From DATHSY01 sp046729855 (GTDB lineage: Bacteria > Actinomycetota > UBA4738 > HRBIN12), in NCBI GenBank assembly GCA_046729855.1, contig JBKPHM010000057.1, positions 17,762 through 81,761 of the forward strand: 64,000 nucleotides of DNA, in the 5' to 3' direction. A model generated the notes under the pieces. The model saw nothing but the letters and a program-made list of their open reading frames with translations. It did no database searches and was not told the DNA's origin. Positions 50,508 through 58,262 of the stretch are shown here, in pieces (the stretch's first letter is position 1; the number at the start of each line of letters is the position of its first letter). A program made the position numbers and the translations under genes.

Positions 50508-51146
50508 TCACAGAACGCTCATGATAACCAGCGGCCCTGCGCTTGCAAGCACGGGCGGTGGCGGCACCGTCCGGACGGCCGCTGGAACGGGCTCTAGACC
50601 CGCCGCCTCGACTCGGCGGCTCCGCGTGGCGCCGGCGAAGTACACGAGCCGGCCGCGGGGCTCCAGGAGCGAGACGGCCGCCGCCCAGGACGCGCGCAGC
50701 GGGGCGAACGCGCGGGCCAGGCACGTCGCGGCCCGGATCCCTTGCCGGACGGCTTCGTCCACGCGCGCGTGGACCGGCACGGCGTTCCCCACGCCGAGCG
50801 CGTCGCACGTCAGCTCGAGGAAGGCGACGCGGCTGCGCTGCGCCTCGAGCAGGGTCACGGTCACATCGGGCCTCGCGATCGCGACGGGGATTCCTGGGAG
50901 CCCGGCCCCGGACCCCAGGTCAACGACGAACGTCCCCTCCCGAACCAGCGGCGCGGCGCGCAGGGAGTCCACGACGTGCCGCTCGAGCGCCCCCTCCGCG
51001 TCGCCAGACGCGATGAATCCCAGCGGGGCCGCGCGATCCCGGAGCAGTTCCGCGTACTCGGTCAGGGCCGCGCTGGAGCCCTCCGTCAGCCGGAGGTCGA
51101 GCTGCTCTGCTGCCTCAGCGAGAGGGTCGCGTTTCACGTGAAACAC
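50508..51146 (-). CDS. rsmG: 16S rRNA (guanine-N7) methyltransferase RsmG (GidB)
   Basis: Methylates G527 of 16S rRNA (EC 2.1.1.170). 212 residues. VVDLGSGAGLPGIPVAIARP is the SAM-binding loop; LLEAQRSRVAFLELTCDALG and ARAFAPLRASWAAAVSLLEP follow. The first codons, GTG TTT CAC GTG AAA, coincide with a parS site, giving the start MFHVK. Loss of RsmG is known to give low-level streptomycin resistance. Confidence 0.92.
   Translation of the reverse strand: MFHVKRDPLAEAAEQLDLRLTEGSSAALTEYAELLRDRAAPLGFIASGDAEGALERHVVDSLRAAPLVREGTFVVDLGSGAGLPGIPVAIARPDVTVTLLEAQRSRVAFLELTCDALGVGNAVPVHARVDEAVRQGIRAATCLARAFAPLRASWAAAVSLLEPRGRLVYFAGATRSRRVEAAGLEPVPAAVRTVPPPPVLASAGPLVIMSVL
51130..51145. promoter_or_regulatory. 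parS centromere site
   Basis: CGTTTCACGTGAAACA matches the bacterial parS consensus TGTTTCACGTGAAACA at 15 of 16 positions, with a perfect 14-bp palindrome (51131-51144). It overlaps the rsmG start codon, about 2.8 kb from the dnaA start. ParB should load here. Confidence 0.92.
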
Positions 51147-51174
51147 GACCTTGAGCCCGCCACCGACGAGCTTG

Positions 51175-51861
51175 TCACGCCGGGCGGATAACGACCCGCC
51201 GGTCAGGATCCTCGCCGCGGCTGATGCTCTCCGCTCCCGGTACCGTCGCCACGGCGTCGTGCACGATCTTCCGTTCGAAGGAGTTCATCGGCTCGAGGGC
51301 CTCCTCGCGCCCGCTGCGGACAACCCGCCGGGCCACGTCACGTGCGTGGGAAGCGAGTCGTGCTCGCTGGCGCTTCCGGTAATCCTCCACGTCGACGACC
51401 ACTCGCGGCCGGAGCCCCGTCCGCTGGGCGATTACCATCCGAGTGAGCTCCTGGAGCGCGTCGAGGGTCTGGCCGTGGCGCCCGATCAGAAGGGCCATGT
51501 CGTCGTCCGCCTGGTCCTGATCCCCGTCCTCGCCGACCACGCCGAGCACGTCCAGGTACATCGTCCCGTCGCGCACGGCCGCCTCGACGTCCGCCTCGAG
51601 CCCTAGCCGTTCGAGCAGCCCCTCGAGGAACTCGGCGCCGACCTCCGCCTGCTCGTCCAGCTCCTCGTCGACGTCGGCGACGCCGCCTCCACCCTTCGTC
51701 CGCACCCGGACGACCGCCTCCTGCCCCCCGACACCGAGGATCCCGCCGCGTGGCTCCTGGAGGATCTGAACGACGACCTCTTGCTCACTGGCACCGAGCT
51801 CGGCCAAGGCCGCCTCAACGGCCTCCTCAACGCTTGGGGCGCTTCTTTCGACTTCCTGCAC
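51175..51861 (-). CDS. khpB: RNA-binding protein KhpB/Jag
   Basis: 228 residues: Jag_N domain (8-60: SVEEAVEAALAELGASEQEV), a KH domain (about 85-165, ALLIGRHGQTLDALQELTRM) and an R3H domain (about 165-225, EPMNSFERKIVHDAVATV, with R-x3-H). It binds RNA and supports cell elongation with YidC and MltG in other bacteria. I place the start at GTG 51861 because GGAGG lies about 5 bases upstream and Jag_N begins there; it overlaps the yidC 3' end by 35 bases. Confidence 0.88.
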   Translation of the reverse strand: MQEVERSAPSVEEAVEAALAELGASEQEVVVQILQEPRGGILGVGGQEAVVRVRTKGGGGVADVDEELDEQAEVGAEFLEGLLERLGLEADVEAAVRDGTMYLDVLGVVGEDGDQDQADDDMALLIGRHGQTLDALQELTRMVIAQRTGLRPRVVVDVEDYRKRQRARLASHARDVARRVVRSGREEALEPMNSFERKIVHDAVATVPGAESISRGEDPDRRVVIRPA

Positions 51862-52942
51862 CGCTGCCTCCGGACCTGCGCTGCCCTGACGAGCCGCCGC
51901 TGGGCTTGGGCTTCGGCGGGGGAGCGCCGTCCCCGCCATCCCGACGATTGCGCTCGTCCTGGGCTCGCTCCATCAGGGAGGACAAAGACGCGAAGATCCC
52001 GCCGCGCTTCTTCTTGCCGTCGGCCCGGGCGGCCAGCGTCTCGGCCGTCGGTCGGTTCTTCAGCATGAAGTATTGCTGCCCCATCTGCCAGAGGTTCGAC
52101 GTGGTCCAGTACACGACGAGGCCCGCGGGGAAGAAGATGCCGAACACGCCGAACATCAGGGGCATCAGCCTCATGAGCTGCTGCTGCTGCTGCGACGAAG
52201 CGCCCGGGGGACTGGCCCTCTGCATCTGCCGCTGCTGGAAATACGTCGTGGCGAACATCGCCGCCGCGAACAGGTAGTAGGGGATCTGCTCAGGCACGGA
52301 GTCGGCGCAGCTGACCTCGTAGACGACGGGCGTGGCCTCGAAGGGGTAGCGCGAAGGAACCTCAGCCGTCTGGTTCCATGCGCCGGAGGCTGAACAGAGC
52401 AGATTCATCCCGAGGAATGTCGTGCCGTGCACGGGGGCGGCCGGGACGACGTACCGTTCGTTGCCCTCCTCGTCCTCCCTGAGTTCCGCCCCCTGGGGCG
52501 GCGACGGGCGTGGGCCGGTCGACGGTTCGGGGATCTGTGGCTCGATCGCCTGGTACAGCGACGAATCGCTCGGGAGGTGGACGGGATACTGCGGGAACCG
52601 GATAACGGAGTACATCGCGATCAGGATCGGGAACTGCAGCAGGACCGGCCAGCAGCCCGCGAACGGATTCACCCCGTGCTCGCGATACAGCTTCATGATC
52701 TCTTCCTGCTGCTTTTGCTTGTTCTGCCGATGCTTCTGCTGGATCTGCTTCACCATCGGCTGGATCGCCTGCATGTTCTGCATCGAGCGGATCTGCTTGA
52801 TCCCGAGCGGCAGCAGCACCAGGCGGATGAGGATCGTCAGGACGATGATCGTGATCCCCCAGTTGGGGATGACCTCGTAGATCGCGGCCATGACCGAGCC
52901 GAGCCCGTCGAGCAGCCATTGGAATGCGTCCAGGGCGAGCAT
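51827..52942 (-). CDS. yidC: membrane protein insertase YidC
   Basis: 371 residues, YidC/Oxa1 insertase. Membrane segments near the N-terminus (WGITIIVLTILIRLVLLPLG), then a basic cytoplasmic hairpin with KQIQQKHRQNKQKQQEEIMK, GCWPVLLQFPILIAMYSVIR, and MPLMFGVFGIFFPAGLVVYW. A hydrophilic insert of about 70 residues, Pro/Glu-rich, separates the second and third helices. The C-terminus is long, basic and Gly/Ser-rich, as expected for ribosome contact. ATG 52942 overlaps the yidD stop codon by one base. Confidence 0.92.
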   Translation of the reverse strand: MLALDAFQWLLDGLGSVMAAIYEVIPNWGITIIVLTILIRLVLLPLGIKQIRSMQNMQAIQPMVKQIQQKHRQNKQKQQEEIMKLYREHGVNPFAGCWPVLLQFPILIAMYSVIRFPQYPVHLPSDSSLYQAIEPQIPEPSTGPRPSPPQGAELREDEEGNERYVVPAAPVHGTTFLGMNLLCSASGAWNQTAEVPSRYPFEATPVVYEVSCADSVPEQIPYYLFAAAMFATTYFQQRQMQRASPPGASSQQQQQLMRLMPLMFGVFGIFFPAGLVVYWTTSNLWQMGQQYFMLKNRPTAETLAARADGKKKRGGIFASLSSLMERAQDERNRRDGGDGAPPPKPKPSGGSSGQRRSGGSGAGSRKKRPKR

Positions 52943-53244
52943 TACTTCCCTGTCTCCGACTGTGCGACAGCGTCATACGCCTGGGCACGCCGAGGCGGCA
53001 CGCGGTCGAGACCACCGGCCGTGAACGGCCCGCAGCGAGCGATCCGCCACACGGCCATCGCCGATCCCTTGAAGGCCCCGTGGACGCGGATCGCCTCCTC
53101 CGCGTAGTGCGAGCAGGTCGGGTAGAACCGGCACTGGCCGCCCAACCAGCCCGAGAGCGTCGCGCGGTACATCTGGATCAGCGCGATGACGGCGAAACGC
53201 ACGGGCGCCCCGGCGAGCCAGACGGCGCGTCGGAGCCCGTTCAC
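52942..53244 (-). CDS. yidD: membrane protein insertion efficiency factor YidD
   Basis: 100 residues. The family signature is GGQCRFYPTCSHYAEEAI with an amphipathic N-terminal helix (AVIALIQMYRATLSG). It helps YidC-dependent membrane insertion. GTG 53244 overlaps the rnpA stop by 4 bases (GTGA). Confidence 0.92.
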   Translation of the reverse strand: MNGLRRAVWLAGAPVRFAVIALIQMYRATLSGWLGGQCRFYPTCSHYAEEAIRVHGAFKGSAMAVWRIARCGPFTAGGLDRVPPRRAQAYDAVAQSETGK

Positions 53245-53591
53245 GGGCGGAGCACCCGTGCGTGGGTGAGCAGGTCGTCCAACTCGGTCACCAGGTCCTG
53301 GGTTTTCTTGCGCCGGATCGCGGCTCGCGCGACCAGCACGACATCGTTGTCGTCTCCTGCCCGAGGGGACAGCTGCTGCCACGCCGCCCGGAGGACCCGC
53401 CGCGCTCGATTCCGAACCACGGCGCCGCCCACCCGACGGCCCGCGACGAACGCGACCTTCCCCGAGCCGGGCGCGACAAAGGCTACCACCGCGCTTCCCC
53501 GGGACGGCCGGCCCTCGCGCAGCACACGGGAGACATCCAAGCGGCGCCCGAAAGGGCGCTCAGCCCGCGAGCCTGGAGCGGTGCTTGGCAC
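53241..53591 (-). CDS. rnpA: ribonuclease P protein component
   Basis: Protein subunit of RNase P (EC 3.1.26.5). 116 residues. LDVSRVLREGRPSRG near the start, then the RNA-contact motif RNRARRVLRAAWQQL; GRRVGGAVVRNRARR is the conserved RNR box. GTG 53591 is the probable start, overlapping the end of rpmH by 32 bases; a longer frame through rpmH exists but lacks homology. Confidence 0.88.
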   Translation of the reverse strand: MPSTAPGSRAERPFGRRLDVSRVLREGRPSRGSAVVAFVAPGSGKVAFVAGRRVGGAVVRNRARRVLRAAWQQLSPRAGDDNDVVLVARAAIRRKKTQDLVTELDDLLTHARVLRP

Positions 53592-53697
53592 GGCGGCGGG
53601 CAAGGATCGCCCGCCCGGCGCGGGTCCGCATGCGGACGCGGAATCCATGGGTCTTCTTGCGCCGCCGGTTGTTCGGTTGGAAGGTTCGCTTGGACAT
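53560..53697 (-). CDS. rpmH: 50S ribosomal protein L34
   Basis: 45 residues, MSKRTFQPNNRRRKKTHGFR then VRMRTRAGRAILARRRAKH, the full L34 sequence. The gene reads away from dnaA and is the first of the leftward origin operon rpmH-rnpA-yidD-yidC-khpB-rsmG. A TATACT box lies 50 bases upstream (53747-53752, minus strand). Confidence 0.97.
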   Translation of the reverse strand: MSKRTFQPNNRRRKKTHGFRVRMRTRAGRAILARRRAKHRSRLAG

Positions 53698-53746
53698 CTG
53701 TGCCTCGTGGATTCGTCGGCGTGGCTCGTCGCCGTCCGATCGGCAA

Positions 53747-53752
53747 AGTATA
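53747..53752 (-). promoter_or_regulatory. -10 box of the rpmH operon
   Basis: TATACT on the minus strand, about 50 bases before rpmH. No clear -35 is seen at the usual distance, so it may need an extended -10 or an activator. Confidence 0.45.
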
Positions 53753-53822
53753 CGAGACCCATCGATGCAGCCCGGACGCGGTGTCGCGAGAAAGACCGTC
53801 AAAACGGCGCCGTCCCCGCTCG

Positions 53823-53937
53823 TGTGGAAAACCCCGGTGCTATATTGCGGCCCGCCTTCCCCCCGCCCGGCCGCGCGGGCATCGGTGAACGTTCCCCAGA
53901 GGGTTTCCACAGCTGTGGAAAGGTGTTGTGGATCGCC
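53823..53937. promoter_or_regulatory. dnaA promoter region with DnaA boxes
   Basis: TGTGGAAAA (53823-53831; complement TTTTCCACA) is a good DnaA box. TATATT (53841-53846) is a plausible -10. Near the start, TTTCCACAGCTGTGGAAA (53904-53921) is an 18-bp perfect palindrome made of two facing DnaA boxes, and TTGTGGATC (53927) is another. DnaA binding here would give autoregulation. Confidence 0.65.
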
Positions 53938-55347
53938 ATGGCTCTTGCATCCTTCAAGGACGCGCCCGAGGCCGCCGAGCGTGCCTGGGCCAGTGTTGTT
54001 GCGCGAGCGCGCGAGGAGCTGCCCGAGTCGTCGTTCGCGATGTGGTTCTCGGACGTCCGGGCCGTCGGTCTCCGCGAGGACGTCCTCGACGTGCACGCGC
54101 CGTCCGAGTACGTTCGCGAGCGGCTCGCCAGGCACTACCTCGACCTGATCCGCCGCGCCGCCGCCGACGCGCTCGGCCGGCCGGTCCAGATCCGCCTCGA
54201 GGCGTCCCCCGAGCCCGCGCGGGCGGTGACCATCCCCGAGGCCGATGTGTCCGCACCGGCGCCCGCCGTCCGCCCGCCGCCCGTAATCGACCGGACGCCC
54301 GCGCTCGGTGCGCCGGGCCTGCCCTTCCCGAACTACACGTTCGAGACGTTCGTGCCAGGACCGAGCAACCGCTTCGCGCACGCGGCCGCGATGGCCGTCG
54401 CGGAGGCGCCGCCCTCCAAGGCGTACAACCCGCTGTTCGTCTACGGCGGCGTGGGCCTCGGCAAGACGCACCTGCTCGTCGCCATCGGTCACCACATGCA
54501 CCGCCTGGGACCGCGCCTGCGCGTGAAGTACGTGACCAGCGAGAGCTTCATGGCCGAGTTCATCAAGGCCGTCCGCGAGCGGCAGGGCTACCAGTTCGCG
54601 GCGCGCTACCGCGACGTCGACGTGCTCCTGGTCGACGACATCCAGTTCCTGGCCAAGCGCGAGGAGACGCAGACGGAGTTCTTCCACACGTTCAACGCGC
54701 TGCACGAGAAGGAGCGGCAGATCTGCATCGCGTCCGACCGCCCGCCGCAGGAGCTCGGCATGGAGGAGCGACTGCAGAGCCGGTTCCGCCTGGGCCTGTG
54801 CGTCGATGTGCAGCCGCCCGACCTCGAGACGCGGATCGCGATCCTGCAGCTCAAGGCGCAGCGCGAGACGGTCCGCGTCCCCGACGACGTCATCGAGTTC
54901 GTCGCCAGCAAGTTCGACCAAAACATCCGCGAGCTCGAGGGCGCGCTCGTGCGCGTCGTGGCGTGGAGCGACCTCACCGGACACCCGATCAGCCAAGAGC
55001 TCGCCGAGCACGCGCTCGAGGATCTGCTGCCGCAGGCCGAGGCCGAGATCCCGCCGGCCATCATCATCGACGAGACGGCCAAGTACTTCGGTCTCACGAT
55101 CGACGACCTCACGTCGCACAGCCGGTCACGACCGCTCACCACAGCGAGACACGTCGCGATGTTCCTGATCCGTGAATGTACGGGCGCGAGCCTTCCCAAG
55201 ATCGGCGAGATGTTCGGGGGCCGGGATCACACCACCGCCAAGCACGGCATCGACAAGATCGACCGGTCGCTCCGCAACCGCGAGCCGGTCTACCGCCAGG
55301 TGCAGGACCTGTCCCGCATCATCCGGAGCCGGGCGAGGAACCTGTGA
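53938..55347 (+). CDS. dnaA: chromosomal replication initiator DnaA
   Basis: 469 residues. Domain I (1-80: AWASVVARAREELPESSFAM), a short linker domain II, the AAA+ domain III with Walker A LFVYGGVGLGKTHLLVAIGH and Walker B VLLVDDIQFLAKREETQTEF, and domain IV with SRPLTTARHVAMFLIRECTG and GGRDHTTAKHGIDKID, the box-binding helix-turn-helix. ATG 53938. It binds DnaA boxes and opens the origin; adjacent boxes lie on both sides of the gene. Confidence 0.97.
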   Translation: MALASFKDAPEAAERAWASVVARAREELPESSFAMWFSDVRAVGLREDVLDVHAPSEYVRERLARHYLDLIRRAAADALGRPVQIRLEASPEPARAVTIPEADVSAPAPAVRPPPVIDRTPALGAPGLPFPNYTFETFVPGPSNRFAHAAAMAVAEAPPSKAYNPLFVYGGVGLGKTHLLVAIGHHMHRLGPRLRVKYVTSESFMAEFIKAVRERQGYQFAARYRDVDVLLVDDIQFLAKREETQTEFFHTFNALHEKERQICIASDRPPQELGMEERLQSRFRLGLCVDVQPPDLETRIAILQLKAQRETVRVPDDVIEFVASKFDQNIRELEGALVRVVAWSDLTGHPISQELAEHALEDLLPQAEAEIPPAIIIDETAKYFGLTIDDLTSHSRSRPLTTARHVAMFLIRECTGASLPKIGEMFGGRDHTTAKHGIDKIDRSLRNREPVYRQVQDLSRIIRSRARNL

Positions 55348-55544
55348 ACACCGCTGTGGATGCCGCGGGACGCCGGGTGGGAACGACCGTGGGCAGGCGC
55401 CGACTGTCCACAGGCGTCCACAGCGACTCCAGTGTCCGAGGGGTGTCGTACGCTGCGCGAGGGCCGGTTTTCCCGGTTCCCACAGCCCCTACTACTACTG
55501 GTTTGAAAAAGAACGCTCAGGAGATGCAGCGAGGGGGTGGATAG
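55348..55544. other. oriC: origin of replication (oriC), basal unwinding region
   Basis: The dnaA-dnaN gap holds several DnaA-box-like sites: TGTGGATGC (55355), CTGTCCACA (55404), GCGTCCACA (55414) and GTTCCCACA (55476). The last is followed by CCCC and TACTACTACTGG (55490-55501) and then the AT-rich TTTGAAAAAG. Box, GC cluster, triplet repeat and AT-rich DNA in this order match the DnaA-trio unwinding element known from Bacillus subtilis. Confidence 0.8.
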
Positions 55545-56648
55545 GTGAAGTTCCGGTGTGACCGAGATGCGCTCTCCGAGGCGCTCCAGATCGTCCAGCG
55601 CGGGGTCTCGACGCGTCCGGGGATACCAGCGCTCACCGGTGTGCTGATGCACGCGGGTCCCGAGGGGTCGCTCACGCTCACGACCACGGACCTCGAAGTG
55701 TCAGCGCGCCTGTCCGTCGACGTCACGATCCAGGAGGAGGGCGCGGTCTTGGTGCCGGCGCGCCTGCTGGCCGACACGGTCAAGAGCCTGTCCGACGCCC
55801 CGGTCGAGTTCGACGCCGACCAGTCGCAGGCGCGGATCCGATGCGCCGCCTACGAGGGCTCGTTGCGCCTGCTGCCCGCCGAGGATTTCCCGTCGATGCA
55901 GCCGCCCGCCGGGATCCGCCTGACGGCGGAAGCGGGCGGCTTCGCGGAGTCGGTGAACCAGGTCGCGAAGGCCGCGTCGAAGGACGAGGCGAGGCCGGTC
56001 CTGACCGGCGTGCTGCTCGAAGTCTCGCGCGAGGGCGTGACGCTCGTCTCGACCGACTCGTACCGCCTGGCCGTGCGCGAGCTGATCGCGACCGCGGCCG
56101 GCGAGGCGAAGGCGATCGTGCCGGAGCGAGCGCTGTCAGAGGCGGGCCGGGCGGCGGCGGCGCTCGACAAGGGCGAGGTCGAGCTCTTCGTGGCGGAGAG
56201 CCAGGTGTCGTTCCGGATCGGACAGCTGTCGCTCACGTCCCGGCTGATCGAGGGAGAGTTCCCGAACTATCGCGCGCTTTTGCCCGAGGCCTACGAGAAC
56301 CGTCTCACGGTCTCGAGGCAGCAACTGATCGACGCGGTCCGGCGGGTAGGGCTGCTCGCGCGCGACACGTCTCCGGTGCGGCTCGAGTTCAACGCCCTTG
56401 GCGTCAAGCTGTCGTCCAGCTCGCCGGACCTCGGTCAGGCCGTCGAGGCCGTCGAGGCCCGGTACGAAGGCGAGGACATCACGGCGGCGTTCAATGCCAA
56501 CTACCTGATCGACGGGCTGTCGGTCGCGACGGGGGAGAGCGTGCGGCTCGAGGTGCGAGACGGCCTGAAGCCCGGCGTCGTCCGCGGCGAGAACGAGTCG
56601 TTCACCTACCTCGTGATGCCGGTTCGCCTCCCGACCCCGGTTGGCTGA
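55545..56648 (+). CDS. dnaN: DNA polymerase III sliding clamp beta subunit
   Basis: 367 residues with three similar clamp domains (1-120, 125-240, 245-367). MKFRCDRDALSEALQIVQRG at the start, VSTDSYRLAVRELIATAAGE in the middle and EGEFPNYRALLPEAYENRLT, ending YLVMPVRLPT. GTG 55545 follows GAGGGGGTGG. It holds the polymerase on DNA. recF follows 12 bases later. Confidence 0.96.
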   Translation: MKFRCDRDALSEALQIVQRGVSTRPGIPALTGVLMHAGPEGSLTLTTTDLEVSARLSVDVTIQEEGAVLVPARLLADTVKSLSDAPVEFDADQSQARIRCAAYEGSLRLLPAEDFPSMQPPAGIRLTAEAGGFAESVNQVAKAASKDEARPVLTGVLLEVSREGVTLVSTDSYRLAVRELIATAAGEAKAIVPERALSEAGRAAAALDKGEVELFVAESQVSFRIGQLSLTSRLIEGEFPNYRALLPEAYENRLTVSRQQLIDAVRRVGLLARDTSPVRLEFNALGVKLSSSSPDLGQAVEAVEARYEGEDITAAFNANYLIDGLSVATGESVRLEVRDGLKPGVVRGENESFTYLVMPVRLPTPVG

Positions 56649-56660
56649 TCTGGAGACGGA

Positions 56661-57758
56661 GTGCGGCTCGCGTGGCTCGAGCTCCTTGACTTCCGGAACC
56701 ACGCGCGGACCGAGCTTCGTGAAATCGGGAACGGGCTGATCACGGTCGTCGGCGCCAACGGCGTGGGCAAGACCAACCTGCTCGAGGGCATGGCGTTCCT
56801 GTTCTTCTTGGCCTCGCCGCGGTCATCGTCGACCGAACCGCTCGTCCGTCATGGGGCCGACGCCGCCTACACGCGCGGCGAGGTCGAGACGCGCGACGGA
56901 CGGGTGCTGGTCGAGATCGAGATCCCCGCCCGCGGCGCCAGCCGGGTCCACGTGAACCGCAAGGCCGTCCGCCGCAAGCGCGACCTCCGGCGGCAAGTCC
57001 GGGCCGTCTTCTTCGCGCCGGAGGACCTCGACATCATCCGGGGTGACCCGGGCGCCCGGCGGCGGTTCGTCGACGAGGCCGTCGTCGAGCTGTGGCCGCT
57101 CAAGGAGTCGGTGATCACGGCCTACGACAAGACGCTCCGCCAGCGGAACCGGCTGCTGAAGGACTGGGAGGGCCGCGGCGCACCGCCGGGGCTGGATACG
57201 TGGGACGGCGAGCTCCTGCAGGCGGGCGTCGCGCTGATACGGCTTCGCCGCTCCGCGGTCGATGCGCTCGCGCCCGGAGCGGAGGAGGAGTTCCGCGAGC
57301 TCTCCGGCTACGGCCTCGAATGCCGTTACCTGCCGAACGTCGATGCGCCCGACGAGCGCCTGGAAGAGGCGTTCGCCGAGCGGCTCGCCGAGCGGAGGCC
57401 GGACGAGCTGGTGCGCCGCACGTCCCTGGTCGGCCCTCACCGCGACGACCTCCACCTCGCCGTGCGCGACCTGCGCGCGCGGGCGTTCGCGTCGCACGGA
57501 GAGGCCTGGGCCGCCGCGGTGTGTTTGCGCCTCGGTCTGGCGGCCGCGATCGCGGGCGAGGTCGGAGAGCCGCCCGTGACCCTGCTCGACGATCCGTTCT
57601 CTGCGCTTGACCCGGCCCGCCAGCGGCGCCTGGCGGAGCGGCTGCCCTCGCGCGGGCAGGTGGTGATCTCCGTCGCCGAGGAGGCGCACGTGCCGGCGAA
57701 CGCCGACGCCGTCTGGGACGTCTCGGATGGGGCCGTGTCCGCCCGGGGAGGTGCGTGA
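56661..57758 (+). CDS. recF: DNA replication and repair protein RecF
   Basis: 365 residues, SMC-like ATPase. LELLDFRNHARTELREIGNG, Walker A VVGANGVGKTNLLEGMAFLF, FFAPEDLDIIRGDPGARRRF, and the C-terminal signature region with Walker B PPVTLLDDPFSALDPARQRR. It loads RecA at gaps with RecO and RecR. GTG start; the stop overlaps the DUF721 gene. Confidence 0.94.
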   Translation: MRLAWLELLDFRNHARTELREIGNGLITVVGANGVGKTNLLEGMAFLFFLASPRSSSTEPLVRHGADAAYTRGEVETRDGRVLVEIEIPARGASRVHVNRKAVRRKRDLRRQVRAVFFAPEDLDIIRGDPGARRRFVDEAVVELWPLKESVITAYDKTLRQRNRLLKDWEGRGAPPGLDTWDGELLQAGVALIRLRRSAVDALAPGAEEEFRELSGYGLECRYLPNVDAPDERLEEAFAERLAERRPDELVRRTSLVGPHRDDLHLAVRDLRARAFASHGEAWAAAVCLRLGLAAAIAGEVGEPPVTLLDDPFSALDPARQRRLAERLPSRGQVVISVAEEAHVPANADAVWDVSDGAVSARGGA

Positions 57759-58111
57759 TGCCGTCGTCGAAGGGGTGGCGCACCCGCAAGGACGAGCGCA
57801 CGATGCGCGACACGCCGATCGGCGACGTCGTCGAGGGGCTGCTACACGAGCCGGTCTTCGCCCGCGGCCTCCCGATCGGCCGGCTGGCGACCACGTGGAC
57901 CGATGTCGTCGGCCCGCGACTCGCGAAGGAGTCCGCTCCGGTGACCCTCGACGGGGGTGTGCTTACCATCGTCGCGAGCTCCGGGCCCTGGGGCGCGCAG
58001 GTCCGGTTCCTCGCCGAGGAGATCCGCCGCCGGACCAATCAAGCGCTCGGCCAGGACATCGTCGCACGGGTGGCGGTGGTGGTCCGTCCGGAACCCCGGG
58101 AACCGTTGTGA
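57755..58111 (+). CDS. DUF721 (DciA-like) protein
   Basis: 118 residues, the small Zn-ribbon-less RNA-binding-like protein always between recF and gyrB in actinobacteria. Its family includes DciA, the ancestral helicase loader. ATTWTDVVGPRLAKESAPVT, GVLTIVASSGPWGAQVRFLA and EEIRRRTNQALGQDIV are typical. It overlaps recF by 4 bases (GTGATG, start 57755 or 57758). Confidence 0.88.
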   Translation: MMPSSKGWRTRKDERTMRDTPIGDVVEGLLHEPVFARGLPIGRLATTWTDVVGPRLAKESAPVTLDGGVLTIVASSGPWGAQVRFLAEEIRRRTNQALGQDIVARVAVVVRPEPREPL

Positions 58112-58262
58112 CGTAACGCTTCTCGGGGAAACGTCGACGGGTCCGGCGGACCCCCTCGATTGGTAGAATGAGCAGGCGTTCTCCCCGCGAGGGCCCCCTC
58201 ATCGACGCGAGCGGTTGTCTCGTCGCGTGGGGTCCGTGCGCGTGGCAGGGTCCGGAGGTTCG

